Below, piece after piece: positions 30,301 to 43,000 of a stretch of 64,000 bases of DNA. The first letter of the stretch is position 1; every line of letters starts with the position of its first letter. The notes below the pieces were generated by a model that made no database searches, was not told the origin of the DNA, and saw nothing but the letters and a program-made list of their open reading frames with translations. Source of the stretch: Amblyornis subalaris (taxonomy: Eukaryota > Chordata > Aves > Passeriformes > Ptilonorhynchidae); the NCBI GenBank assembly GCA_018881555.1, contig JACAXG010000253.1, positions 248,001 to 312,000 of the forward strand, given 5' to 3'. The position numbers and the translations under genes are program-made.

Positions 30301-30643
30301 CTTGGGGGGGACGAGCCCCCCCACCGTCCAGGAACCGCAGCACCTCTGCCTTGGCGGGGACCTGCAGATCCACGGAGGCGATGCAGTTCTCCGAGGGTTT
30401 GGCACGGGACGCGTCCACCAGCTGCACCCCGAGGTTTCCCTGCAGGTACCGCACCACTCGGGACATCTCCTCAGGTGTCAGGTCAGCAAACACCAGGCTT
30501 TGGCCATCCTCGAGGTCCTCCTGCTCCGGGGGCAGGTGCTGGCAGCTTCTGGGGGCCCTTCCTCTGGTCAGCAACACACAGACCAAAGCGAATATCGTGG
30601 CTAACGCCAGACCGAGGAGGATGAGCACGGTTTTCAGGTTCAT
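27375..30643 (-). CDS. AOC3: Copper amine oxidase A (AOC2/AOC3 family), frameshift in exon 2
   Basis: Exons 30643-29077, 28978-28692, 27970-27841 and 27677-27375 follow the four-exon AOC2/AOC3 structure and would give about 761 aa (human AOC3 763). The start [18 protein letters not shown] is a short N-terminal membrane anchor of a type II surface enzyme. These enzymes deaminate primary amines using copper and topaquinone. The topaquinone Tyr461 lies in LINYDIWD, the base Asp in [10 protein letters not shown], copper ligands in HLH ([10 protein letters not shown]) and in [10 protein letters not shown]. Two oddities: exon 2 is 287 bases against 286 in copy B, an extra base between CGGCCG and CTGGAGAC near 28880-28900 that breaks the frame; and the usual NYDY is NYDI. 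This is either a sequencing error or early decay. Assignment to AOC3 rather than AOC2 or AOC4 is uncertain. Confidence 0.8.
30161..30499 (-). repeat. Near-identical patch shared with AOC-B and AOC-C
   Basis: These 339 bases of exon 1 differ from 35533-35871 in AOC-B at about four positions, while the sequence on either side diverges strongly. The tract encodes [16 protein letters not shown] through VPYHRRP. AOC-C carries it too, starting at 39529. It looks like gene conversion. Confidence 0.8.
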
Positions 30644-31989
30644 GCCTGCTGAGGCACCGAGTGCTCCCGCAGTCTGGCTGGACATGTTTCCAGCTGCGGA
30701 ATCCTCCCAGCGACTCACCAGAACAAGGGGCTGGGTTTATTTTTCTCCCCAGTTTCCTCAGCAGGGAACAGCCCAGAGGAACTTGCAGGGAGGGTGCAAG
30801 GGGACGTTCTCACACATTGCCAGGATTTGCTGGGAACCATAAAAGGCAACTTTGCTTCCTTAGCGGGTCATTATTTCACATAAACAATGTTTGTGCATCT
30901 GTCCTTCCTCTCTGGTCCCACATCCTACACTGCAGAGCTTGGAGAGGACGGATCCAGTCATTTGGGGGAAATAAACACATCTCCATGCTCCTCCTTCCTG
31001 TAACCCCGCAGATGCTGGGCAGGGAGCAGTGGCTGCAGAGAGAAGCCTTCCCTGTGCAGAGCAGTGCTAAACACAGCACCACTGCCCCATCCTGACACAG
31101 CCTGGCCATCACCAGCAGCACTGACTGCTGCTGCCAACATCCCCATGGTCCTGCAGCCAGAAGGGAGGGGACAGGTGTAGGTGTTTGCCACCCTGCAAAG
31201 GTGTCAACTCATCCTGAGCTACATCCTGGCATGGATGGGGCTGAGAGGAGGGGGATGAGGGCTCCAGAGCCCAACCAGCATCCTGGCAAACAGGCAGTGG
31301 CACTGACCATGCTGCATCGCCAGCAGCCACGAGACCCCTTCCTGCAAGGTCCTGTCCGGATCCCTCCCCTCTGCCCAGCACTGAGGGCCTGAGAGTCGCA
31401 ACACACACAGTCCTGGCCATGACCCAGCCTCCCCTCAACAGCCACAGGGCTTGGTGCCAGTGCCCACCTCAGTCCATGCCCCTGAGCCCTAGGGTGCCCC
31501 AGCCCATCCCTACTGCCCTCCAGCTGGACATCTCTATGCCCTGACGAGCATCCAGGGCCACACTGCTGGGCTGGTTTGTGGGCACAGGAAACATGGCAGA
31601 GACCAGCATCACCCCCCAGCAGATGCTGCTGTAAGTTGCAAGAATGAGACACTCGAGAGCACTGGACCAGAACAATTTTCATTATTTTAACCTGAGATAT
31701 GCACTACACAGCACTTACTTCTACAGCAGAGGAACAGGACTTTCTCTTCATTTTCCTCTGGTGACAAACTCAAATTCAGCAATTAACAGATAACGTAGAC
31801 TCCCATCTGGCATCATGCCAGGAAAAAATCATGTTTCCTTTTTCAAGAGCACTATTTCAAAAGCAATGATAAAGTGTGAAGTCACTGAACAACTGGAAAT
31901 TGAGACAACTTCACTAAAAAACTGAAAATCTGAGACAGAACGGTCAGCCTGGTGTCTCTGACCACACCTCCTCACACCATCCTGCAGTA
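30644..31989. other. Interval between AOC-A and AOC-B
   Basis: Contains the AOC-A promoter side and the 3' flank of AOC-B. Homology between copies A and C stops at the start codon, so the upstream sequence is unique. I see no other gene. Confidence 0.5.
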
Positions 31990-34900
31990 TTAAAGCCTGC
32001 TCATATTTTGAAAACCATCATAGATGAATGGAGGGAAGTTTGGCAAACAAGAGGCAGTTTTGGGCAAGCAGGCAAGAGGGTTGATTTCACATGCTGTGAC
32101 ATCCTGCTTGCTGGTGAAAAACACACCATCGTGGGAGTATATAGAGGGGTCCAGGTCATAGTAGTTGTAGGGTCTCAGGAGAAAGCCGACCGAATTTCCC
32201 ACGGTCACAGTGTTGGGAATATCCTCAGAGTGTGGGATGTGAAGGAAGCCAGCAGTTATCCAGGCAACCAGGTCCTAGGCAGGGAAGAGCCACAAGCCCA
32301 GGGTTACTTCAGAAGCTGCAGCAGCAGGGACAGAAATACATGTAGGGCCATGGGCAGTGACAGGAGAGAAGAAGGGAACCCCCATGGGCACCAGCCACCT
32401 GTGTTCCCACACACCAAGCTCCCTTCTCCTAAGAAAAAACCCCTCCATCTCCCAAAGACCTGCCACAGCCAGGGCTGCAGATATCTACCCGGTGGAAGGA
32501 CCCTTGCCTTGACCTCCAAGGCCTCACTCTGGCCTCACAGAGATTTTCGTGACGTTTTGCCAGCACTTCTCCACAGGGAGAAACAAGCTTCTGCTCTGCA
32601 CACTCTGATCTACGTTCTCTGACCAAAGCACCAAGCAGACACACAGAGAAGCAGATGCTGAAACTCACTTTCCTCTTTCCCCTGGGCTGCTGCTCTCAAA
32701 GCTGGGCCCCCCATCCCACAGGTGATGCTGAGGTCGCTCTGCTCCTGGGGCAGCCTTGGGGCTCCCTTTGAGCCTGGGGTGGGTATTGCCCCCTCCAGCC
32801 CAGGGGACCCGAGCTCACCTCGTTGGTGATGGTCTCGTTGTTGATGAAGTCAGCGAAGGCGACGGTGGGCGTCCAGGGGTCGTTCTGGTTGTAGATGCTG
32901 GTGCTGGTGGGCTCCTCCTCCTTGCGCCGGGTGACAGCCAGCTGGTACCTGAGGACAAGAAAAGAGCCGAGAGCAGCCCCCTGAGTCAGAGCAGAGCTAA
33001 GTCAACTCCTGAAAGAGCCTGCAGAGCGCAGGCCTGCTCCTATGGAGCAACCCCAGCCCGGAAGACTGTTTCCCTGTGCCTCCCATCAAGGGACATCCAT
33101 GCAATGCCTTCCCGGCTGGCAGGGCTGAGAGGGTCTCTGAGAACCTGCCATCCCAGCCAGAACAGCCTGACCTTGCCCAGCTGATGGCCCTCTCCATGGA
33201 ACTGGCTTCGGGGATGTGGTCCCCCGCAAAACTGTTGATCTGGATCCTGTAACCGCGCTGGTGGCCCCACTTGTTTTTGCTGTTGGCCGCGAAGTAGATG
33301 TATCTGGGCATCTTTGTCTGGAGTCGGAAGGCAGCCTGGTCTTCCGTGTCCAGGACCTTCTTGGTGAGCCGCGGCCGCTCTATCTGCTGCTCTGGACTCC
33401 AGGGAGCCCGTGTCATCTCAAATGCCATGTCATGGGCCACAAGGGAGTTTTTTACCCCTGCGAAGCCAAAACATAGTCACTGAGGAGCATCCTCACAGTC
33501 CCCCGTTCCCCAAGGACACCACTGCAGCCACTGCCCACTCTCCGTGTTCTCCCTCCCTGCACCCTGGGCTCTGAGCACCAACTCTGCCCGAGAGCAGTTG
33601 CTGCTCCACAGCTCCACATGCCACAACTGTATACCAAGTGTTGATCTGTGGCTGGACACTTGTCCGAGCCAGGCAACACCACTCTGTAGCAGACTCTGTG
33701 AGAGACAAGAGGTGACGAGCGACAAGCCTCATCCCAGGGCAGAAGAACAGGTCCTGTACAAGCATAGTCTAAATAACCAGAGCACCAGCTGTGTTACTGC
33801 TCATCAGCTCATCCTGCACACTGGAGGCACCAGGAGCAGCCCAGGGGCTGAACACATTTGCACATCACAGACAAGAGAGGCATTGCACCGTTCAGGTACT
33901 GCCACAAAGAAGAAACATGGGCCCAAGGTTCAGAGCAACAGGAGGGGCATGGGAGCAAATCAAGCCAGGGACAAGATGGCAAAAGGCTGCCAAGAGCGCT
34001 TGATAGCCAGTCCCTGTGCAGGTCTGGCAGAGGGGCCACTGCTCGGCACCTCCTGCCTGTCCCACCGTGACCTGCTCTGTGTTCCGCTGCTTTTACATCT
34101 GAGTTCTTAGCCTGCATAAAAGTCATTTCAGAGCTCAACCTGTGGCCATCTGTGAAGGTTTGAGCCCCACAGAAGATCCGTGCACAGCCATCACCCACAT
34201 GCTCATTTTCTTTCTTTTTCTCACATGAACAAAATTTTTAACCCCACACCTCCCCTGCCAGTGTTAACAGTAACAGTCTGATTTCATGCCTTTTCCCTGT
34301 TCCTGCAGTTTCGCCACCCCTCATTGAAAGCACACCACCCTGCCCCATGACTACAAAGGAAAATTTGTATAAACACCAAAGAAGGCAAGTTTTATGAGTC
34401 TGAAAGTACATGGGAAGTGCCAAAAGGAGAGACAAGAGCCAGACCTACCTCCCACATCCAAGTCCACTTTATAGTTGATAAAATGGGTGTGTATCGTACC
34501 CAGCGTGTGCTCCCAAAGCCTATTGCCATATCTCAGGCCATCCCCATGAAGAAAGGATGAGCTTGGGTACCCTGTGGCCTGGACCTTGCCTTCCATGGCC
34601 CCGTTCTGGTAGAAGATGAAGTCCCACACATAGTCGTAGTTGCCCACAGTGGCAATGGACCGAATGACCAGAGCGGAGTTGACCAGCCCCCCATAGTAGA
34701 GCGACTGCAAGTTGGAGTAGTGGCGCCGCAGAGGGGAGCCCAGGTTCTGCTCAAAGATGCAGAGTGAAGCCTTCCTCTTCTCGGGCCTCAGGGACCCAGA
34801 CAGAGAGTGTGTGTCCACATAGGTGGCCAAGTACGGGCAGTCCACCCCTCGCACCAAGGGCGAGGTGTAGCGCCCCAGGCCAAAGCTCCCGTCCATGTAC

Positions 34901-36018
34901 CGCGTGGACATCCCTCCTGGGCAGTTGGAGCCATACACTGACAGCGCCTCCTGCACACTGATTTCATAGGCTACCCTCTCCCCCTTGTGTCGGATGTCAA
35001 ACAGACGCAGGCCTGTGCTCACGCTCATCCCAAAGGCAAAGCTCCAGCCCTGGAAGAGGACGTGGTTGTTCCTGACGCTGTAGCGGGGACCCTGCGGCTC
35101 GTACTGCAGCGGGAACAGCGCAGCTGAAGGCGCTCGAGGCTTCATGGAGGAGAAGTCTCCGTCCCACGGTGCCTTCCTCACCTTCTCCACGCTGATGCGA
35201 CCCTGCACGTAGGCACTCTCCAGCTGAACCATGTCCCTGTAGTACTGCCCGTTGTAGAAGACCCTGCTCACCGCCCACTGGGACATGTCCAGGCTGCTGT
35301 GGTCCACCAGCACCTCCAGCCCCACCGGGTGCACAAAGAATCCACTCACGTTCTGAAACAGAACGAACCAGGACTTACGATCTCCAGACTGGAAGCCGTG
35401 AGGGACTGTGATCTGAAATGCCACATTGGTTCTGTCATACTCAAAGACTTCTTGCAGGAAGGTCGGTGCTGCAGCAAATGCCACTGTCTCCAGGAAGGCT
35501 CCCAGCTGCTCATACTCACTGCCCAGCATTGGTCTGCGGTGGTACGGCACCTTCCCCCCGTACTTGTGCACCGTCACGTCACGGTGGTACGCCGGTGTCG
35601 GCAGCGGACCCACCACGTACTCGGTGACGTTGGGCTCTGCCTGGTTCCCAAAGTACAGCACAGCCAGCGCCTCTCGGGGGGGACGAGCCCCCCCACCGTC
35701 CAGGAACCGCAGCACCTCTGCCTTGGCGGGGACCTGCAGATCCACGGAGGCGATGCAGTTGTCCGAGGGTTTGGCATGGGACGCGTCCACCAGCTGCACC
35801 CCGAGGTTTCCCTGCAGGTACCGCACCACTCGGGACATCTCCTCAGGTGTCAGGTCAGCAAACACCAGGCTCTGGCTCAGGGATCCTGTCTTCTCCACAA
35901 TGCTGGGCTGGGATTCACAGCTGGGTGATTGCCTACCCCTGCTGAGCAGCATGCAGGAGAGAATGAAGATTATCACTGCAGCCCCGACCAGGAGAACGTA
36001 GGGGAGTTTGGGGTTCAT
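31990..36018 (-). CDS. Copper amine oxidase B (AOC2/AOC3 family), intact
   Basis: Exons 36018-34449, 33457-33172, 32948-32819 and 32274-31990 join in frame to 756 aa. The ATG is the one giving [12 protein letters not shown]; the codon before it is GTG. Residues 5-30 form the single membrane anchor, with a small cytoplasmic N-terminus and the catalytic domain outside the cell. Active-site elements are complete: Tyr461 in [10 protein letters not shown] (topaquinone precursor, TxxNYDY consensus), the base Asp in [10 protein letters not shown], copper ligands HTH in [10 protein letters not shown] and [10 protein letters not shown] in exon 4. It is predicted to oxidise primary amines to aldehyde, ammonia and hydrogen peroxide. 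Outside two near-identical patches it is clearly diverged from copy A. By position it corresponds to the middle gene of the human cluster, AOC3. Confidence 0.9.
32819..32948 (-). repeat. AOC exon 3 almost identical to that of AOC-A
   Basis: All 130 bases match AOC-A exon 3 (27970-27841) except one, which changes TWRKEEE to TRRKEEE. Exons 2 and 4 on either side are clearly diverged, as are the introns beyond a few bases. Confidence 0.8.
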
Positions 36019-38444
36019 CACTCCAAGAGCAGAGACAGCGCCTGCAGTGTGGCTGAAGAATCCAGAGTATGTCCCTCACCTGCAGACCAGGCTCTTTGTT
36101 CATTTGCAACTGTGGGTGTAAGGGCGATGCTTGTGAGGTGGGGAGGGAGCTTGGAGCTCCCATGGGGCTCCGAGAGGAAATCACAGGTCCCAGCCAGTTT
36201 GGCTTGTTTCTTCCCCACCCCAGAGGCACCAAAGGAGCCAGCCAGGGAGCCAGTGCCTGGCTCAGTCACCAAGCTACTGATGGGTTTCTCTGCTGCAGGG
36301 TGACACCACAAAGAGCCCCAGTCTCATCTGTCCTAGGGGCCTTTGCTTCTTTCAGTGTCTCCCAGGATGCTTCACCTCTGTCTCCTGTGTGAGTGTGGCG
36401 ATGCCGCAGGGGCAGGCTCAGCCGGCCTGGTCCTGCTGCACCTGGTGCCCCCAGACCAGCCCCACTCCCCTGAAGGGCCAGTCTGTGCTGGCACAGCCCG
36501 AGACCCGCTGGCTCCCAGCACCTCCACATGCCAGTTCTTCCTGTCACCAGTCTCTGTTGCCTCCGAGACCCTCCCAGCCCTGAGGGAAGGGACCTGGCAG
36601 CTTCAGCCTGGCTCTGGCTGTGGGCAGACCAGCACCAGCTCCCCGGTGAGAAAAGGCAGCACTTGCTGAATCATCCCAGTCCCACTCCAGTGGATGTGAT
36701 CTTTGCACAAGAGCTGTCATGGACAGAAATGGCACAAGGCAGCTGCTCCTGCATGGCCATCAGTTCCTGCAAGGCTCCCCCATGGCACCTGGCCCCACAC
36801 AAGGCAGAGACACACCACCAACAACGAGAATGGTTTTTTGGAGATGAGGGTCCACCAAACACCCTCCTGGTGGGTGAGGCACAGGCAGGAGGGGCCAGAA
36901 CCACCATAGCACTGCAGCAATTTACCACATTTGCATTCGTGTTAATTTAGGAATTATGTTTTCATTCTCACTTCCAACTAGGGAATAATTGCCCTTTTTC
37001 TCTGCAAGCCCCACAGCAGCCTCAGATCAGGATCCAAGAACCTGTGTGGGGGATGACCCACTTTAGCCATGACACAGTTGTGCCCTCCCAGCGCTGGAAG
37101 GTGGGGCTCCTGTGGGAACCTCTCAAGCTCCCTGCATGGCCCCGAGCCCTCCTGCCTGGAACGTGGCTCCCCTCTCACCACAGGGAACAAGTCTGAGATA
37201 TTACACAACTTTGCTCAAGGCATTTTGCAGCAGTCAGGACTCAGGGTCTGTAAACAGAGTGAGGCACTGAGGGGCATTGAAGTCACAGAAAAGGACCTTG
37301 CCACCGCACAGGAACTGTATCTTAGCATGTTGTCGTGCTTTGCTTACAGGAAGGAACCAGTATCAGCCCCAGTTTTGACCGTAACAACAGCAGCAGCATC
37401 TTTCGGGGCCACACAAACCCCTGCATCGCAGGCAGGTACACAGGACATGTGCCAGGACCAAATGATTGCTCTGGAGTTTGCTGCAGCTTGACCAACGTTG
37501 TTCTGAGATTACTTCCCACAATCTGGGAGACAGCTTGGATCCCTGGGGCTGCATTTGTCCTTGGGCTGGTTGAGATGCAGCCACTGCCTACCAGCGACCT
37601 CTTTGGTCCTGTGCAGATGTAAAACCCTTACCCTCTACCTTTTACAGATGCGGTTTTCAATAGCAGACAGCGAGTGTGTCCCCACTGTGCCTGGACTGCA
37701 GGTGCTGGAATAGCCTTCTGGGGGAAGCAAAGCTGCCCCTGAGGCTGAACATCCCTGCACTCCCAGGGTGGCTGCCAGCACCTGGCTGTGAGCAAGGGGC
37801 TGCTCCTGGACTCAAACAACCCTGTGCAGACATCCACCACCAGGCTGTGACTGCACATGGGAGCAGGGGAACTCGCTGGGCCATGGAAGCGGCTTCACAG
37901 CCTGAGACTTGGGATCCAATGGTCGAGTGTTTCCTCAAGAGAAGAGGGGGATAGAGCTGCAGGAGCTCAGCCTCACAGAGCACCAGGACAGCTGCCCTGC
38001 TTTACATGGGGCAGTGAGACACTAAAAGCATTTTCCCAAGGGACAAGGAGTGCCAGGACCAGCACCAGGCACCTCAAAAGCAGGCTCACACTGTCTGTGC
38101 TCAGACAGGGCCAACTCCCTGTCTGTCCGCCCATGCCTATGGCAACACACACTGTGCCAGACATGAGGCCTCAAGGAAACACAAACATTTTTCAGCTGCT
38201 ACCTTTCATACTTTCCCTGAGCTGAACACAGAGCTCCCAGAAATTCCCACTGCTTTCCACTCAATGACCTTGACAGACTGTTTTATACATTGAAAAATAA
38301 TTTTGCAATGAAAGAAGAGGTTAGGAGAATAAAGCAGCAGAGTCCCAATGTCAGTTATTAGGGACTGTATGAACAAGGAGGCAAACCCCAAAGCTCTGGG
38401 CTTATCAGTACAATGACAGGCATTTAAAGAAGATCCAGACCTAC
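36019..38444. other. Interval between AOC-B and AOC-C exon 1
   Basis: Exons 2-4 of copy C should lie here on the minus strand. I looked for their landmarks ([29 protein letters not shown]) in the frames and found none. Otherwise unique sequence with no gene that I can support. Confidence 0.55.
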
Positions 38445-40011
38445 CTCCCACGTCCAAGTCCACTTTATAGTTGATAAAATGGGTGTGTATCGTACCCAGC
38501 GTGTGCTCCCAAAGCCTATTGCCATATCTCAGGCCATCCCCATGAAGAAAGGATGAGCTTGGGTACCCTGTGGCCTGGACCTTGCCTTCCATGGCCCCGT
38601 TCTGGTAGAAGATGAAGTCCCACACATAGTCGTAGTTGCCCACAGTGGCAATGGACCGAATGACCAGAGCGGAGTTGACCAGCCCCCCATAGTAGAGCGA
38701 CTGCAAGTTGGAGTAGTGGCGCCGCAGAGGGGAGCCCAGGTTCTGCTCAAAGATGCAGAGTGAAGCCTTCCTCTTCTCGGGCCTCAGGGACCCAGACAGA
38801 GAGTGTGTGTCCACATAGGTGGCCAAGTACGGGCAGTCCACCCCTCGCACCAAGGGCGAGGTGTAGCGCCCCAGGCCAAAGCTCCCGTCCATGTACCGCG
38901 TGGACATCCCTCCTGGGCAGTTGGAGCCATACACTGACAGCGCCTCCTGCACACTGATTTCATAGGCTACCCTCTCCCCCTTGTGTCGGATGTCAAACAG
39001 ACGCAGGCCTGTGCTCACGCTCATCCCAAAGGCAAAGCTCCAGCCCTGGAAGAGGACGTGGTTGTTCCTGACGCTGTAGCGGGGACCCTGCGGCTCGTAC
39101 TGCAGCGGGAACAGCGCAGCTGAAGGCGCTCGAGGCTTCATGGAGGAGAAGTCTCCGTCCCATGGTGCCTTCCTCACCTTCTCCACGCTGATGCGACCCT
39201 GCACGTAGGCACTCTCCAACTGAACCATGTCCCTGTAGTACTGCCCGTTGTAGAAGACCCTGCTCACCGCCCACTGGGACATGTCCAGGCTGCTGTGGTC
39301 CACCAGCACCTCCAGCCCCACCGGGTGCACAAAGAATCCACTCACGTTCTGAAACAGGATGAACCAGGACTTACGATCTCCAGACTGGAAGCCGNGNGGN
39401 NCNGNNNTCNNAANTGCNANNNTGGNTCNNTCNTACTCNANNACTTNTTGCANGAANGNNGGNGCTGNNGNNAANNCNNNNNTCTNNANNAANNCTCCNA
39501 NCTGCTNNTANTCANNNNCCNGNNTTGGTCTGCGGTGGTACGGCACCTTCCCCCCGTACTTGTGCACCGTCACGTCGCGGTGGTACGCCGGTGTCGGCAG
39601 CGGACCCACCACGTACTCGGTGACATTGGGCTCTGCCTGGTTCCCAAAGTACAGCACAGCCAGCGCCTCTCGGGGGGGACGAGCACCCCCACCGTCCAGG
39701 AACTGCAGCACCTCTGCCTTGGCGGGGACCTGCAGATCCACGGAGGCGATGCAGTTCTCCGAGGGTTTGGCACGGGACGCGTCCACCAGCTGCACCCCGA
39801 GGTTTCCCTGCAGGTACCGCACCACTCGGGACATCTCCTCAGGTGTCAGGTCAGCAAACACCAGGCTTTGGCCATCCTCGAGGTCCTCCTGCTCCGGGGG
39901 CAGGTGCTGGCAGCTTCTGGGGGCCCTTCCTCTGGTCAGCAACACACAGACCAAAGCGAATATTGTGGCTAACGCCAGACCGAGGAGGATGAGCACAGTT
40001 TTCAGGTTCAT
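38445..40011 (-). pseudogene. Copper amine oxidase C, exon 1 only (hybrid of A and B, with Ns)
   Basis: One complete AOC exon 1 of 1567 bases, from ATG ([11 protein letters not shown], as in copy A) to the conserved GTAGGTCTGG donor. The part from the ATG to about 39529 is almost identical to copy A; the part 39392-38445 is about 99.6% identical to copy B, including [10 protein letters not shown] and the HTH copper ligands. Between them 39393-39523 is a mosaic of called bases and Ns. Every called base there fits copy B and the length is in frame. Exons 2-4 are not found downstream. This is either an incomplete pseudogene or, more likely, an assembly product in which reads from A and B filled a third gene. 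By position it corresponds to human AOC2. Confidence 0.65.
39393..39523. other. Block of scattered N bases
   Basis: More than half of the positions are N, singly or in short runs, in the middle of AOC-C exon 1. This is unresolved consensus rather than a sized gap. It marks the switch between A-like and B-like sequence. Confidence 0.95.
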
Positions 40012-43000
40012 ACCTGTGCCTCGTCCGGCAGCATTCACAGAGGCTTTCAGAGCACGCTTTCCAGCTCCTGCCTCTGTCAGTGTATGCTGCACTGGATGGA
40101 TTAGCACAGAAAGCACAAAAGACTGGGAGAGGCTAGGGGAGGAGATCTGAAATCCTTGGTGACCAGAGAGGGCAAATCTCCTCTCTCAGCTGCAGCCTCT
40201 TCTGTCCTCCTTCACGGCGGTGCCCTGAAATAACTTGTGGAGATGTAGGGTCAGTGACTCAGACAAGTTCCTCATAATTCCGTTACTTTTTCAGTCCAGC
40301 CTTGCTTCCTGAGGCTGCCTGTAAAAACGGAGATCCTGCAGTCAGCCTGAGGTGGCTGTGACCACTGTAAGGCTCTGACAAGCTGGGAATTGTTGCCACA
40401 CTGTACAATTTCACCTCTTTACAACTCGCCGATTTTCCTTGTTTATCAGGCTGCTTCCTTGTAAACATTCTCCCTGGCATTACCATTCCAAGGTTGGAGT
40501 TGCTTTTTATTTCATTTTTTTCAGTCTTCCACATGGAAGCCTTTGCTGAAAACACATCCTTCTGTGTAGCAGCAGACAAACTTTGGCAGGCATGGAGATA
40601 TAGTTCAGGATGAGAATCAGGCCCCAATGCGCTGTGAACAACCAGCTCTTAGTTTGCACCTCAGAACAGCTCTGAGCCAATTAATCCTCAGCCTTCCACT
40701 GCCACAGGATCATGCAGCCTTTGTCTCTGCCTCCAATTCACAGATAAACTGAGGTGCAGCTTCCAACAGGTTCCCTCAAGGACAGAACCACGCTGAATCT
40801 GCAGCCGGCCGCAGCCGAGGGCAGTGCCCGCTATCAGCGCTGCCAGGCCACAGTGCCCAGACTGGGCAGCCACAATGACAGTCCCTGCTGGCCTTGCAGT
40901 GCTGTTCAAAGGCATTGGCAGAACAAGGCAGCCAAAAGGACTTGGTGCTCCATCCTGCCACGCAGCAGATGCTCAGGGCAGACAAGACGCACCAGCTTGG
41001 CTACGGTCCCAGAGCTGGTGCCGAGTAGGACAAGGCATCCAAGAGAACCAGGGCTGGAGATTCAACCCAATATTTCCACTCCTGCTGCCAGCTTCACCTC
41101 ACCTCACCCTCGTCTTTTCTTCCTCCTGTCAGAGTTTCCTGGTGGGAGAAGTGCCCACTAGCCTCTGGTTCTTCCTCTGCAGTTGATCCCACCTGGAGCT
41201 CACCCCTCTGTAGTCCTCTGGCCGTGCTCAGGCACCACGCTGGGAGGCAGAAGGCCACGTTGCCATAGGACACACGCCATTATTCTCACCACCACTGGCA
41301 GCCTCAGCCTTCTTCGGGGCAGGCTGCAGCTGTGAGGCCAGGGACACACTCGTCCTCTCTGTGCCAGAACACATGGCTCTGCCTCGCCTGCCACCACGCC
41401 AGGAGAGCCTCAGAGCCACAGCACTTACTTCACACAATCGTGGTGCCAGCAAAGGGGCTCACTACAGCATGACAATGGAGGGAGACAGGACAGAAAAGAG
41501 CAGAGCCTTGGCTGCATGGGATGCAGCAGCCACAGGTTTCAGAAGCACCTGCTCTCATGGGCTCACAGTGGCAGAATCGAATGCCCCTGAGTAACCCCAA
41601 ATTAGGCAAAGCAGTGCTGATTTCCAAGTCAGTCTTTCAATCCATGAAGTCAGTGAGGCTTCGAGGATTACCTTGGGTTAGGCTTGAAAGAAAAATTCCC
41701 TTTTGGTATAGGCCTGGAACGTGGCGCCCATTTCACTTGGAGTGCAGAGCAGAAGCACGGCTATCCTGGTTCAGGTTTGGAGCACGGCCAGGACCTTCCT
41801 TCTGCCTCCCAGGAAAGGAATAAGTGTTCTGCTGCCACACACACCGGCACAGCTGAGGCGAGGCCACAGTGGAACCTCCATGGCTGCATGACAAAGCTCA
41901 CATGGACCTTGCCTTAAAAAAGTACACAAAGAGCAGATCATTCAGGTTTGACTTCGCCTCTTGGGTTTGCATCCCTAGTCCCTCACAGCCACGGCACAGG
42001 CTGCAGTTACAGAAGGGCCTTTTCAAGAAGCACAGCAGTAGTTTAAGAAAACTCCACAGGCCTTCCTGCCCCACAAATCACAACTCAACCCTGCAGCTGG
42101 GCTGGGAGAGATCCCAAAATAGAGTGTGGGAACACTCCAGGTTCTGTGCATGACGGGGGCTTGGAAAGAAAGAGAAACCCTAATCTGTACTGACATCCCC
42201 ACGACAAACGAACCACAGCACACACCCCAGGGCTGCTGGACACGGATGGCAGCTTTCTGCACCGCCTCTGGCCCACTGCAGGGCCTGTACCATGGAGGCC
42301 ATGTCTGATACCAGATTTTTTAGTACCATCTGTTTCTGCTGGACTTTTCAAGCTCTGTTTCAGAATAAACAAAGCAGACTTAAATCCACCTCCACCTTGC
42401 AGTAGGAATTTCAGGAAGCAGAGTAATTAACTGAGCCTGCAGAGCCAGAACCTGTGTCAATACCTGACTGATGAAAAGCAATGAGGGATCTTCAGGGGCC
42501 CCACACACCATGGAATTGCGCGTGTACCCTCTCCAAAAGAAGCTTGCAACAGCTTAAAGCTAACCTAGAATTAAAGAAATTGCACGTCTCCCTAACAGCA
42601 GCATAACTTGTTTATGACCTGCTCAGCGCACGTACTGCTTCCCACATGTCAGTTCCCCAGTGTAATCAGCCCATCACTGACCCACATCCCATATGGAGAA
42701 TTCACATCCTACCCAGGCTTTATTTTGGCTACACAGTTGCTTTTAGGCACTGCCCATCAGTACATCTTATATTTGCTAAAATTGCCCACATTCCCCAAAC
42801 AAAGCAAGGGAGATGTGAGCGCTGTTTTTCACTCACACAGAAAGGTAGAGGTGGCAAAAAATAGCATCTGAAATTTACTGAAACCCAAACTAGACACAGA
42901 CAGCTTCAGGCTTGGGGAAACTCAGAGACAGCAACTGCAGCAGCTGGGGAAAGGGCACAGTACGGAAAACCCCTGCCAGGTCTCCCAACATCAGCAAAGC

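Noticed and set aside
30129..30842. Plus-strand frames repeated in all three AOC copies
   Set aside because: They look conserved only because they are antisense to the duplicated AOC exon.
38206..38444. Extension of the AOC-C frame past the donor
   Set aside because: Reads into intron sequence unrelated to AOC exon 2; the GTAGGTCTGG donor is identical in all three copies.
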